In this document: positions 1-13,374 of the stretch, piece after piece
Layout of the letters: the number at the start of each line of letters is the position of its first letter
Numbering within the stretch: the stretch's first letter is position 1
Origin: Mesaphorura yosii
Lineage: Eukaryota > Arthropoda > Collembola > Poduromorpha > Tullbergiidae
Direction of reading: 5' to 3'
Length of the DNA stretch: 64,000 nt
NCBI GenBank assembly: GCA_009869945.1
Contig: WIXG01000036.1
Coordinates: 186,001 to 250,000, forward strand
Made by a program: the position numbers and the translations under genes
The notes under the pieces: model-generated
Databases searched by the model: none
The model's input: only the letters and a program-made list of their open reading frames with translations
Told to the model about the DNA's origin: nothing

Positions 1-3000
1 CCTGCTGGAGTTCTGGTCTTCGTTCGTAAGGCGAAAGATCTCATCGCCACAAGAGATTGACCAGTGTGGCTCCTTCACTTGAATTCCATTAGGACACTAA
101 CAAGTCCAAGAGGAGCTCAAGCAGAGCGATGACGACGACGACGTATTTCTTCGGCACACTCCTGGGCGTTTTTTCACATCAATTTAAAACTTCAGTAACG
201 AGGTCGAGGCTCGTACTTGAAAGTTTCTTGGTTACGTTTCAGATTCTATGGTCACCGGTTATTGCAGCAAAATAATAAGTAAACCGTTTATGATCTATTG
301 TACAGATCAAGACACAGTCCAGGTGCAGGACAACACAGCAGGCATCACAGCGTAATGATGAAGGAATAAATGATAAATGGCTTCGAGTTGCCAGTTGCCG
401 CGCGAGAACAAAACAGTCTCACTCGAACTCGGTACGATTTCCAGTTCATTGTCCATTGTCACGTCGTGCGTCGTGTCACTGTCCATGAAAGTAGACAGCA
501 TAAGAAAATCCTGAAAAATATGCGTATGATACTTTCTCTTTCTATTCTCGGCTAATTTCGCTTTCGTTTTCTTGATATTTTAAGCATATTATCGGTCCAG
601 CTGCGTCGCCAATGACGATGGCATGACATTCATTAACCCGTGAACGTAAACATGCAGCACACGCGTATTTGAGGACGCTAACGCACTACGCGTAACGCAT
701 TACAACGCGTGTGACAACATTTGCAAGGTGACAGTGATGGGCGAAGGCACAAAATTACGAATACTGTAGAATTTGATGAAATTACTCGTATTAAAAAGAA
801 AAACGACGGAGTCTTCTCAGATTGATTGAATTGCCTCTGCAAACCCAATGCTAATATTGAGACAGTGAACAGTGAGACGAAGCGACGCGCACAGGCACGC
901 CAGAGATTGAATCATTCGTGGCGGACAAACAGACAAAATTACATTGATAAAACAACACCATTACAGATTGAGTCTGTAGACTCGCCTTGGCCTTACCAGT
1001 ATGGGTCCAATTTCCTACTCCTACTCTTGCTACGATAATGGTAATAAGCTAATATAATTCAGAACCAGCACAAAACCAGAAGACTGATTTTGCTAATCTC
1101 ATTTCCAATATCAAAATCCTGGAACGGGAACTAATCTGATCATATGTATATATTAAGAAGGGGCGTGTGCCGAATTAGCAAGCAGTGCTTGCAACTGGCT
1201 GGTGCTGGCTGACTGCAAAATTCATCATAAAAATATTTCTAGACAACTTCTTACTTCTGCTCCTCTTTCACAGAATTGGATTGGCACAGGGGAGATTGGA
1301 TTAAATGAATTAGTAATGTGCTGAAGATTTCAGGATGAATATTCCATTTCGAAACGGAAAATACGAGCCTAGCTTTGCGTTGGCGCTTGCAATTTACTTC
1401 TACTCATTTTCAAAATCATTCATATGTAAGCGCACTCTCGAGGAAGAATAATAACGCATTATTTCACAACCGAGTTCACATGCCATTATTTCATACATTT
1501 AATGCACTTGACACACGTTGAGTGTTCAGGGCGCTTGAAACATTGTGAGCCTGCTAACAAGGTATAAATAATACAGTTTGCGTTTCTTCTCTTGCAAAGT
1601 GTTGAATTAAAGCGAAAACGATGCGGTTCAGAGAAGAAAAGATGAACGATAACTTTCAACGTCTTACAGGAAGAACGCTAACTCGAATCCCGTCTACCGT
1701 CGCCCCGTCTTCGTCTTTCTGACCTTTCCGTTTCTGATCCGCTGTGCTTCCAAGCATAAGCAAGCACACAGTGCAGACCGCACACTCAGTCATAATAATG
1801 CTCATTTGATTACGCGAATCCAAGCTCATTTCTCGTCTCTCCATAATCTTTCCTTCCTGAATCTTCATTCATTAAAGTTAGTCTCGGAGTCTATGGCTAC
1901 GCTCTGCATATGCGGGCAATCAATGAATCCTTCGTGGTTTTGATACTTGAAACTTGATACGTGTCCTTGGCAGGCAATTAATTGTACAAGTTCATTCATT
2001 CACCGATTTTTACAAGGAAATGCAAATTAAACCCACTCGGATGGTTTTATTCCCTGGATTAGGATTCGTTGAGAATGCCATGGTCCGAACGAACGCCCAC
2101 ATCTGCCCCAAGACTACAAGCTTACGAGCTCCGTCATAATTGTATCACGCGAAGCGGCATAAATAAAACTACACAAAGGTTATTAAAGGCTTCCACGCCC
2201 CATTCTGCAATGTTAGCATAATTTTCCAATATCTCTTATTACTTATTAGTTATTATCATGGTCCAAGGGAATCGCCATGCCAGCTAAACGGTTTATCGTC
2301 CATCATTTACTAATTTCATGCAGCAGGTCTTGGAATCAAATGCACTGCAACGGCTCCGCATCTTGTACTAGACTTATTGGCATGAAAAGTGAACAGCCGT
2401 AATCCAATGCTCCAGTGCCTGAACCCTTATATTATCATCACAGATAACGCTGCATGGTAAGGCAAAAGTGATTGTATGCTTCTAGTCATCTCCATTGTTT
2501 ACCTTCTCTAAAAATTAATATTCCATGCTGCAGAAGATTTCTCTCGCCATACGTTGCCCTTTTGTATGGTAATGGCTGAGCTCTTTTTATTAGTCCGCCT
2601 GCATACATTAACGACTCTGCCGTTCAAGTCAGTAGCTCGGCTGCAACAAATATAACAAGTGTGGAGCCTTTCATACAACGAAATTACTCCCGAATGCCAG
2701 ACCACATGTGTGTACAGACTTATTTTACAATTGCATATTATTAGAAAACATTTTATTGAGATCGGATTAATGTGTGAGCACGTCACAAGATCTATGAAGG
2801 GGAATGATTCCAAATTGCTATGTTTTATAAAGGGCATAAACTCTGTTCACAGGCTTTTTCAGCTGTAAACATGCAGTTGCCTTCACCGCCGTTTTAATGG
2901 AGGAAGCGCGCTCTACTTCTTGAAGCTAAGTCGTAATCCTGGGCTAAAGATCTTGATTGATGGATCACTCCACAACTGATATCGTAGAAATCGTGGATTA

Positions 3001-5435
3001 ACGATAAGCGCCAGTCTTTGTCTCATTAAGTAACAAATCTCTTTGCACCTTTCTTGATTGTGTTTACAAAACTACACGCTTTTTTGATGACACACTACGC
3101 AACGAATTCAGATCCCTACTCCAGTCAAATCACAACTACCTAATTTATGACTTACGCCAGTACACGTCAGAGCTATGCTAAAATAATGCAATACTGCGTG
3201 ACCCTGGACTGGACTGTGCTATGAGCAGATTCGTTCTGAACGCCAACATATGCATTGTTGCCTAGCATTAGGGGCAGATTGAGACATTGGCCGCATGGCT
3301 TCATTTTTCATTCTGTTCATACTCTATGCGATTTCGGGTTTTGCCTGGTTGATTTGGTAGAAAGAACTGACTAGACACTTGGATTTGGATTTCAAAATCG
3401 GATATTTAAGCCTTGCACTTGATCGAAGGCACTATCTACAAATAAAAGAATTGTCAATTCAACTTACCATTATGAACGCACGTCGAGAAAGCAATAACTG
3501 CGAGCAAGAATCGTAGCTTGATGATCTCCATTCCGTCCAGAATTTGACTTCGACCAACAAACTATCTGAATGTTCTTGTCATGTTCAACTCTTGACTTTC
3601 GTCACTTCTTGTCAGTTGTAAAGTGGTTGGTTGGTAACAAGTTAAGAAAGCTCACGTAGCTCAAACGCAGCGCAGTGTTGTTTAGCCGCACGCAATTTCG
3701 TCAAGAAAGCGCTTGGAGAGTTTGGCAATTGACCACTACTGCAATTCTTGCCTTAGTTCACTCGAAGATGAGATTTCTTTACTCGCTGTAATGGGTAATT
3801 GAATTGATGGACGTCACTGACATCAGATCTTGCATAGCCCTTTCCAAAGTAGTGCATTGAAGAGACCAAATAATTAGTGCCCAAATCAGCTGAGATGATC
3901 GGAGATTGGGAAAAGAATCAATAAAGAACTTGTGTTCGGTGTACTTGACTAACTGGTTAAAGAACTAACCTTAACCGAAATCTCTAAGCACGAGGAAATT
4001 CAAAATCCTAATTAACACTTAACCAATTACTTGACGAGGTTGGATTTACAGATTGCATCAAGAAGTCAGTCGAGGGCCGTCTGAAGCACTTGGAATACTC
4101 AGGAACAGTTGGAAACTTGGAAGTCGTTGAAAGTCGGAAGTGCCCAAACCATTAAAAACTTGCCGGCTTAATCCAGATCGTAGATCCTTCGTCTCGCGTG
4201 CGTGTTCATTACACCAGAAGCAGGTTAATGCGACTGAACGAACGGTGTGGTGCGGTGAAGTTGAGACGAGGGCTCGACTCGGCGGCGAAGCGAAGCCACG
4301 CTCACGAGGCTCATATGCCTATCTCGCTCAGGACGCGGTTCTCAATTTCAATACAATACAACAACGCATTACTTTTCCTGGCTCTGATTTTGATGTTCAC
4401 TTCGTACCGTGCGCTTGCGAGAACGTGGAAATACGTAGTTGATTAATAAAATGGGCCAGCTTTGGCTCGATCCGACACGACGTTGCGTCGTGTCGCGATA
4501 TTACTAATCAATTTACGTTCCAGGAATCAATTCCAAAAATCGTCCCTTCAAATTTATTGCATATGCAGCCAAATTTTTCAAATTCCGTCTCAAGCAATTG
4601 ATGCCAGTCAATGCTCGCAGTTAACGATTCGGTTCTTCGGCTCTTTTGATATTGCGGTGATACTAAAAAATATCGACAGCTTGTCATCGCACGAGCTAGA
4701 ACACATATGATACAGAAGAAGTCAGTTACAACTCACATGTTCATAGTAACCTTTAATTAAAGAGCAATGTGCTGAAAATCGTTCATTGGCCAGCTTTCGG
4801 TGTTTTGCACCAAACCATCTTGCCTGCCATTTAGTTTTGCGTGAAACAGGGAACCTTAATTCATGTAAGGCACTGCTTCATGACAGAAAGTCGGAAATTT
4901 GAATCAGGGTTTAGCCGTTGATCACGAGTCGTATTCACGACCATCCAATCGGCCTGCCACGGAGATCTAAGACAGAGTTGCTTAAACCATCAAAGGAAGG
5001 CCGATTCCCTGGGTCCTGTGACGATTGGGAAGATACAGCGTAGAGGAAGGAGGCCAAACAAATATTCTTATCTAGAGACAACTAAAAACGCAGTCCAGTC
5101 ATCCAAAAAGATAATTGAATTTATTTTCACATTGTCTTTTATTCGCCCATAAAGCCGTCGTTTAAGCGCAATGGTCTGGTTGACTAGGACGTATGTATGT
5201 ATTTTAGGGAGAGGCAAGTGCGATACCGAACAGAGAACGGTTCGCTGCCAACTGCGAAGGCTAGTAGTAGGTCTATTGCAGTGACTCGCCATACAGTTCT
5301 CCTTCACTGTGATGATTCATCTATCACCCGGCCCTTGAACCACGATCAAGTTATTTCCAACCTTAACCCGCACGCTCTAGCATTTAGTCGCGCAATTGTT
5401 TTGAGAGCAATGAAAAATTATGGCGAAGCGACGAA
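1..5435. other. Intergenic stretch, no gene recognised
   Basis: I see no exon chain, RNA gene or repeat family that I can name here. Open frames are short (110 codons or fewer), overlap on both strands and match no family I recognise. A locally GC-richer patch lies around 4190-4310. A distal promoter or non-coding exon of a gene outside the window is possible but not shown. Confidence 0.55.
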
Positions 5436-6960
5436 CTATGTAACCAAAACGAAGAGCAGTTCGCTAACACTCGCTCGCGAGGCTATTCCTTTAAAAGTAG
5501 TGTGACTGAAGTCCCCCTCGATGTCCAGGAATGCAGCCAAGGCCGCACTCTTGGAACTAAGAGTCTTCTCCAGCCTGGTGACCACTTGATGCAGGGCCGA
5601 CTCCGTGGAGCCGCCCCTGACATGCATTCTGGCTATTCCCCTTAGTCTGGCTTCCAATTCAGGGGTCCTAAGGTGCGAGTCCACCAGCCGTTCGAGAATC
5701 TTGAGCATAAATGATGTTAATGAAACAGGCCTCCACGAGGAAGCCCTAGCATAACTATCCTTCCCAGGCTTCGGTATGAACCCTATCCGCATGGACCTTC
5801 AAGAGATAGGCACATACTCTAGCACCAGGCAAGCTTCATAGAGGCTGACTAGGTTACGTATCAGCTGATCACCCGCCTGTTTCAAAATGACAGGAAAAAT
5901 GCTGTCCGGTCCCACAGTCTTCCATGGACTGAGAGAGGCAATAGCCCTTCCCACTGTCGTCTCTTTACCAATGGTATTCACTGTTGGTGAGTCCCAACTT
6001 CCATGTATGTTCTCAGGTGCCGAGGTCCTTTCAGGATCCGACGGGAAGTGTGCCTCCAGGAGCTTACCCAAGGGCCTCTCCGACGTCTTCGTATAGGTTC
6101 CATCCGGAAGCTCCAGCGACCCTATCCTACACACGATGTCCTTCCTGAGTATAGCCCCCTCAGGAATTTTCATAATCCCGGTGCAAAAGTCTCTCCAAGA
6201 CTGTCTCTTAGCTCTACGGGCCTCCCGTATATAGCAGTTCCTCGCTTTGATGTAGATAGCCTGGGCTTCTTCGCTCCTTCTACAGAGCCTGTATAGTCTT
6301 CTCGCTTCTCTCCTCGCCGTCGCCATTTCTGGCGTCCACTAAGGAGGACCTTTGCACCTAGGTTTTACCATTTTCATTGGACATCCCTGGTCCAGGGCTT
6401 TGTTCATAATTTGTTTACATTGCCGACCCATGCCTCAGCCTTAGCGGTCGATTTGGCTTCAAGCTCGGGCAGCTCTTCCAAACCCACCGTCAAATATTCT
6501 CGAAAGACGCCCCAGTCGGTTTTCCTAATGATCTTGTGCCATATTAGTTCAGGCTGGCCTAGATAGAGTTCGAAACTGATGTAGCGGTGGTCTGAAAACG
6601 ATTCTTCGTCGAGGACCTCCCACCTTACTACCATATCCAGCAATTCCCTGGGCATCATAGTGATGTCCAGAACCTCCGCTCTGGATTTAGTGACGAATGT
6701 GGGCGAGTGCCCTGTTCACCACTTCCAGACCTGTTTGTAACAAGAAGTCGAGCAGCTCCTCTTCCTTGGTGTTGGAGTCCGTGCTATCCCACACTAAGTG
6801 ATGGGCATTGACATCGTCCCAACCACCAGTGGTAATTTAGAGCGCTCGAAAAATTCAGCAAGCTTCATGAAGCTTTCAGGAGGGGAGGGTGTATCATGCG
6901 CCACGTACACCGAGGCAACTACCACATCCAGCCCGGCTATGTACTAGAGCATGCGTAGCC
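5436..6960 (-). mobile_element. Broken non-LTR retrotransposon (LINE, R1/Jockey group)
   Basis: Read on the minus strand, the high-coordinate end carries pieces of an AP-type endonuclease. About 6720-6810 keeps the D-x-N-A-H-H and following W-D-S-T-D-S-N pattern. About 6580-6610 has the closing S-D-H-R-Y motif. A linker with the usual W-x-x-F spacing follows, then the N-terminal half of a reverse transcriptase: K-x-x-G-P-D at about 5915-5935, F-I-P-K-P-G-K near 5770 and F-L-D-I-E-G at about 5510-5530. The rest of the RT, the C-terminal domain and the element's 5' part are absent, so it is truncated at both ends. At least one frame shift separates endonuclease and RT parts, and a stop replaces the expected tryptophan near 5799. 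It is a dead relic. Clade assignment is from motif style only. Confidence 0.85.
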
Positions 6961-9458
6961 GCACGACTATGATGCATGTTAACTTGGAGACAGTTCACCG
7001 TATGAGCAGTCATCAACGGCCTTTGAGACCGAGAGCCCACGTTGGGAACCGTCTGTTAGGTTGATGAGTACAGCATCATATATATATATCTTAAACCCCT
7101 TCTGCCCGTTCTTCTTGGATGTGGACTTAGTCAAATTCGTACGTAAATTGCAAGAAAAACTGGCGTATGTTTGTTGCAATTTTACAGTCAACATAAATTT
7201 TCAAGTACTTTTTTAAGACTTGCAATTCAAAAAATCATGGACATGGATCAAGACGCATGAATTCAAGTATTTGAGTGTTACTCATGTTTTGCAAAGTTAA
7301 TACCAATGCACGGCAAGCCAGCGTCTCTCTTTCCCCCGTCGATTTATGTACTGCCATTGCATATTGCAATCCGCAGTTCAGTATCTTGTTTGTTGAGAAA
7401 GAGGGTGTTATCATAACATCAGCCGGTTCAATTCATTCATCAGATTGTGGAATTGTTTTTATTTACGTGTTGTTGGCAGATGAACTCTTGGAGATTCTTA
7501 ATGTGGAGGTCCATCATAATCAAAAAATGATGCTATAACACTTTCAACGGTTATCAATGCGGAACATCCTCTGGCTCGTCTGGCCGTCGTCTTCATGCCA
7601 CTATGGCTGGCATCTGTACCAAAGCAAAGTCAGCTTCGACTCACCGAAGCATAGAATATAATTATTAAGAAAAGGATAAGAGAATAAATGAGTGCCTAAA
7701 ATTGCGTTCCAAGAGTAAGAACAACTCGACATGCGCAGAATCAGTCTCAAATCTTAATGGAACTTGGCATTGCCATTTGACGACTTGGCTCGTTCGTATT
7801 ATGTAATTAATAATATTTTGATAAATTTTCGGATTCATGCATTCTTTGCTGTAAATGATGTTGAATATTTTCAATAGGATGGACACTTGAACGATGAGGC
7901 AGTTTCTCGCTTGAGAAGAATGTTAGATAAATTCAATTGGTGCAAAGCTCTGCTCCCAAAATCAGTGAAGACTAGCGGACCGTTGGATGAGATAGAGACA
8001 ATAATTTGTTTATATAATCCTAATGGGAGCGGCAGTCAAATGTGAGTTGGATGAATCAGTCCGCTGGAGCGTGTGCCTCCATACCAACTCCTTCCATGGT
8101 GATCCTGTTAATGATAGTGAATAGCTATCTCAAAACATAAAAACGTTGCGGAAACTTCTTTGCACAGTTAATTGAGCATTTTGACTCACGGCCTTGCCAC
8201 TGATTACAAAGCTTCTCACAAAATGCCAGGTATTCGTCCATATCGGTTTTCTTCTAAGACATTTTGGAGGGTCAGGCGAGTGATGGCCTGATAGCGGATG
8301 CAGGTGATAAGACGTTAGCACTGGTCAAAGAAGAAACAACTGTAATATCATTTAATTTCAGGATAAGTGAACGCTAATTCAATGAACGGACTTAACCCTA
8401 AGTCAATTAATTCTTACCGTATTAATGAAGTTACGTAGATCAACAAACTGTGAGAGTGCCACCTAGAAGTTCAATTAAACTTGAAATCACCGAATTATAA
8501 ACTCTAGTCCGGCGAGACCACAACCATTCGGATCTCGCGGCTGAGACGTCGAAGTGGAATATGACGGCCATTTCGTCAAGAGAGTCAGACGCACTCGGCA
8601 CTTCCTCGCCGTTTGCGTTTCTTGCAGTTGGCCAGCATATTGTCTTGCCATAGCGTCGATGCTGTTCTCAAAGATTTTAAAGATTTGGGATTAAAATTTG
8701 CCATCTCCGACTATGCTTCGACGGCACTTTGACGGCAACGACTCGTGAAGTGTAAGGCAGACGCCATCTGCGGCGTGGGAAAAAGAAAGTTTCAAAGTTG
8801 ATACGGTCGCACAATTTTTCCTTTATGTTCCTCTACTGCGAGAAAGGAGAAAGCATTCTCTGTAAGCATGACCATACCAAACATACACGCTCACTTCTGA
8901 CTGCTTGCTGGGTTCCAATTCCCCCTTGCTTTTCCAGGTAGCTTTTCTACGGAAAAGCCAAAGGGAAAATCTGGAGGAAGTAAGATTGGAAGAAATCCAT
9001 TCTTGCTCAATCTCAATCCCAATCGTCTGCACGCTACTCTAGTTGCTAAATCTCGCAGTTCCAGCATTGTAGCATTTATTTTTCCCTAGTACAAATAGAG
9101 TCCCATATAAAAGTGAAACAGTGCAAATTACAAGGAAACCATAATAAAGAATACTTGCAATACACTTTCGCCTGTATTATTACATCTGAAGAAAGATGTG
9201 TGGATGTGTTGTGAAGGTCACACCGCAACCACACTTTCTCTTCCTGTAACTCGCTCGGGTTGTTGCTCAAAGAATGTGAAATGTGCAATTGTTATAACTT
9301 TATTTTCAACCATATGGACATAGAATCGTTGCGCGATGCTGGATAGGTAGCGGGCGACCGTGGGGAGCACATTTCATTAACACGGTCCAAGTACACTTGC
9401 TTTTCTCACTTCGCGTACCTGCGCCGAGATTAGGAGCTCTTCTCTAATTAAATTAAAC
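6961..9458. other. Intergenic stretch upstream of SNX19
   Basis: No exon chain is recognisable. A short AT dinucleotide run lies at about 7078-7090. The part nearest 9458 must hold the SNX19 promoter and 5' UTR, but I cannot pick a transcription start with confidence. Confidence 0.5.
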
Positions 9459-12400
9459 ATGAGACCTTGTGGGAAGTACCGAGTTACTATGAGCCATGAG
9501 ATTTTGGCAGTGCTGTCATTAGCAATTGGAACGCTTCCGTTCACTTTTACTAAAGGTGCTACGCTCGACGACTCAAGTGCCGTTACAACAGGAAACAGTA
9601 ATGACGTCCAGACAAATAACGAAACTTCGCTGGATATCTGCTGGCTATCTCTATTTTTGTACACGTTGGTCGTGGTTTACATCGCGCACTATTTTGGATA
9701 CGTACTGGCGACTGGAAAGAAGAACGACGACGAGGCCGCGGCGTGTTTCGTGGCCAACTTGCTTAAAGCACGCAACAAGTTCAAATTTATTCTGCTTTCC
9801 AAACTACTTCATGGACGCCAGGGTGGACTGACTGAGCTCAGGAAGAAACTGAAGAAAACGGAATCTGGACTTCAAGGCCTCTTCGTCCCCAAATACGAAT
9901 TACAGAAACACAGATTCGCAGATGCTATTTTGAATGGCTATATTTTTCCATGGTATGATGCAATTAGTGATGATCAAGCGTTCCCGATTTGCTCAAGACA
10001 AGCTTTACTTTCCGCCTTTACCCAGCTAGGTAAAAAGTTGGAGCAGGTATGTCAGACATTCTATTATGATGCAGATTCGCGCCAGAAAGTACGACAGGAT
10101 TCATGATTATTGGACAGGTTGACAGAACTGCGCTGGCAAAGGAGATAATTTTGCTAATGCATTGCCATTGGTCCGAATACTGCAGAACAATCGAAGAAGT
10201 TGGAGAAAATGCTGACATCGTGCAAAATTTCAAGTAAGCTAGCAGAGACTCACTCTAAATATGAAGGAAACCAATCGATAACTTTACTCGTTGCCTTTCT
10301 CTAGAGCGATACATCCGTACTTTAATGACAACGTAGAGTTGGCCAGACAGTATCAAGCGGTCACTTCCATGTTGCTGAAGGATGTGTTGGTACCTGAATT
10401 GCAGTCGGACATATTTTGCGAGTTCCTATCTGGGATTCTTGTGAAAGGAGTAGTTTTCTACTACGCAAATTTGATCTGCAATCCGAAGTGGTTGAATTCT
10501 ACGTTAATTTCTTTAATTTCACTGACGCAAAGTTCTGGCAAAGCTTGCAATGATGCTTCCAACCTGATTTCATCAAACTCAGTGACCCCTGAACTAGAGG
10601 ACAGACCAAAATCTGTTAACTCTATATTAGTTGGCACTTCGGGTCAGTGTCTCCAGGAAGACGGTTTGCCTGTCGCCACAAAGCCCAGAGAATCAAAAAT
10701 CTTGGAAAATCATACCCGAGATGAAAACGCGGAAAAGTCGACAGGATCAACGCCGGTGGTGGCAGTGGAAGAAGGTTGCCCCATACCAGAACCAGTGTCC
10801 AAAGAAGAACCTCTTCTTGCCGTTTCGACCGAAAACATTGACCAGCCGATCATTTCCGGAGTGTTAAGTGGACTGCTGTCAACCGCAGCTATGCCTCTGT
10901 TGCCGGATGGATCAAGATATGAGCTGTGCACGGTAGGGCAGCACGATCAATCACCGAATTCTATATGCCCTGGTCTGGATGCATGCGCTATTGTGCCCCA
11001 ACCAACTGAGTCAAAAGAAGCGTTCAAAGATTACGATGAAGCAAGCGGCGCTAAATTCAATCTGAATAACAAAACCCGGCACCTATCAGTGAAGGATACT
11101 TCTAGAAGACAGCACGTAGCTTCAAATTGCTTGGAGAAAGCAACCCAGTCCTTAGATGATACAAGAATCAGGAACAAATTGGTTAGTCAAGAAGAATTGG
11201 CTGCTTCAAGCGAGCCACCAGACACGAGGCAGGCTGGCTCGCCAATATGCGAAGGGACAGAGGACTTTGCTGCCACAATAGCCAAGTTGCGATCGCTTCT
11301 CGAACAGAAAAAGAGTAGGACAGACCTCACGGAGATGGACGAGAGCACGGGTACAAGTGAACAAAGCGACGAAAATCGGACCAACCAGGCGAAACTCGAT
11401 GTAAATGGCAGCTCAGTGGAAAATTCAACGAAAATATCTCCGAAACAAAGCACCGACGGCAGTCCCGGAACTGAGGGAGCCAACGCAAGTGCCATGTCTC
11501 AAAGCTGCTACGATAAGTAAACACTCAGTCTAAATCATTGTTTGAACAAATCTAATAATTCACATATTTTATAGACTGGACATTGCAGAAGATGAATTGG
11601 ACGACAATGATGCGGAACTTCGACGCATATTTCTAAATGTAGTGATTCCCAAGACTGAAACAATCGGGGCCGACTCAAGTGCGCAGTCAATTCTCTTTTG
11701 TATTCAGGTGAATTGCTTTTAGGTTCAATTTTCGATTGCACGATTAAGGGATTCGAAAACCAGACAGCCTAATAATGCATTTATTTTATTCCAGTACGAA
11801 GGCGTTTATGTCGAGGACGCAGGAAATGAAAACACTCAACGATTGGTTTTGCGAACAACAACTGTCAAACGAAGGTTCAAAGAGTTTTTGACTCTGCAAA
11901 ATCAACTGGAAGAGAATCCTCTCTGGAAACCACATCTGAAACAGATTAAAACTCCCACCAAGTGGCTGACTATTTCTTTTCCCAACATGAATTCCCTGAG
12001 TCACAAGAAATCATTCCTGGAGAAGTATCTGCAGCAGATCTGCTATCATCCGATTCTTGGATTCTCGAAGGAATTGAGACAATTTATGGCTTATGGCGAA
12101 GATGGCTTCCAAGCATTCGAGATGCTAACTTCGAGTTCACTCTCATTCCAACGATTAGACAAGGTACTTGGAAGTCTGTCCTGTCCCTCAGAGTTCAGTT
12201 GAAATTAGTTTGCTTCATTGCTGTTACATTTTTGCACTAGCTTGCCAAAACATTCACCGGCGTATTTCATAGCTTGAAAGACGCTCTTCCAACTTTTGAA
12301 GCGGAAACTGTACAATCACCCAGTTCACCAAATACGACCGAGGTCACCGAAGACAAGGAGAGATTCTCACCGAGTGATCCGAAAGCGAAGAAAATGTTTG

Positions 12401-13373
12401 CTTCATTTTTCAACTTTGGTGAAAAGATTGCGGCACACAGAAACAGAAATCAAGAGGTAATGGACGCATTAATTGACCCAAGATACCTAAATGACGCATT
12501 TTCTCATTGTCGCATTTTGTGCAGATTGTATCTGATTGTGAGAAGGCATGTAAAACGCCAAACCCAGAGCCAGTAAGTCCAAACGTTAAAATTTCTAATG
12601 GGGACCCTGGTTCTGAATCTCGTGCGGAATTGGACATACTTGCGTCTCTGTACTCTGAATTAGAAGACAAGACTGCCGACTCGAACAAAGAAAGCATGAC
12701 TGCTAGCGGTAAAGTTGATCTTAATTAATAGTCGTTAGCTCAAAGACACAAATAATATGATACTCTTATGAATCTAGATCCCGAGTTGATTCTTGACGGC
12801 AGTTTGGACAGCATGTACCCACTCGCTTCTGTGTTTACTCAATTCATGTGTGACGTGCTTTGGTTGCCTCCGCATCGACCACACATTGCATCAATTGGGG
12901 CATTTATGTCAATCAGCGGCAAATCATTGGAGAACTACCTGCAAGAGTCCTTAAGTGTGTTGTTATCCGAAGACGCCATTACAACTTACTTGGAGTGGTT
13001 AACATGTCATATCAACGACTGGATGGTGAACGGATCTTCATCTTGGCCCAATGATGAGGAACTCCCAAATTACAGTCAGTCTGACCTGAAGAATTGTCTG
13101 AGGCAAAAAATTCCTGGTAATCCTATCTCAACTGAACGATCATTCAAGAAGCCTGCCTTGATTAATGCCATTGACTTCTTTCCAGCTTGGGGTCGTTGGA
13201 TGTGGGGACGGAAAAGGCTTGACGTAACGATTGACAGGCTGAGCGGTTTTTTTCAGCACTTGGAACTTAATCATGACTTTTTGTTGTCAGTCGTAGAATT
13301 GATTTTGTCCAAAATAATTGTCTACTCGGATGAGATAAACGACAATGTGGTTTCTTGTGAAGAAGGCAAATAA
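9459..13373 (+). CDS. SNX19: Sorting nexin 19-like protein (TM-PXA-PX-Nexin_C)
   Basis: Eight exons: 9459-10046, 10118-10233, 10305-11516, 11575-11707, 11795-12163, 12241-12456, 12525-12708, 12778-13373. Together they give about 1137 residues. Two N-terminal hydrophobic segments (about 11-30 and 53-75) look like membrane anchors. A PXA domain follows to about residue 300 (P-Y-F-N, then E-L-Q-S-D-I-F-C-E-F-L). Next is a long Ser/Thr/Glu-rich linker in the 1.2 kb exon. The PX domain (about 640-800) has R-R-F-K-E-F and a P-rich loop. The sorting-nexin C-terminal domain (about 940-1110) has W-G-R-W-M-W-G-R. There is no RGS domain between PXA and PX, which favours SNX19 over SNX13, 14 or 25. In the family these proteins sit on the ER or endosome membrane, and the PX domain binds phosphoinositides. 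ATG 9459 is the first of two nearby in-frame starts (the next is 9489). Confidence 0.9.
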
Positions 13374-13374
13374 A
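13369..13374 (+). terminator. poly(A) signal AATAAA overlapping the SNX19 stop codon
   Basis: The hexamer includes the TAA stop (13371-13373). A GT-rich stretch follows within 25 bases, so a very short 3' UTR is possible. Confidence 0.55.

Noticed and set aside
7078-7090. Short AT dinucleotide run
   Set aside because: Too short to be a meaningful microsatellite feature.
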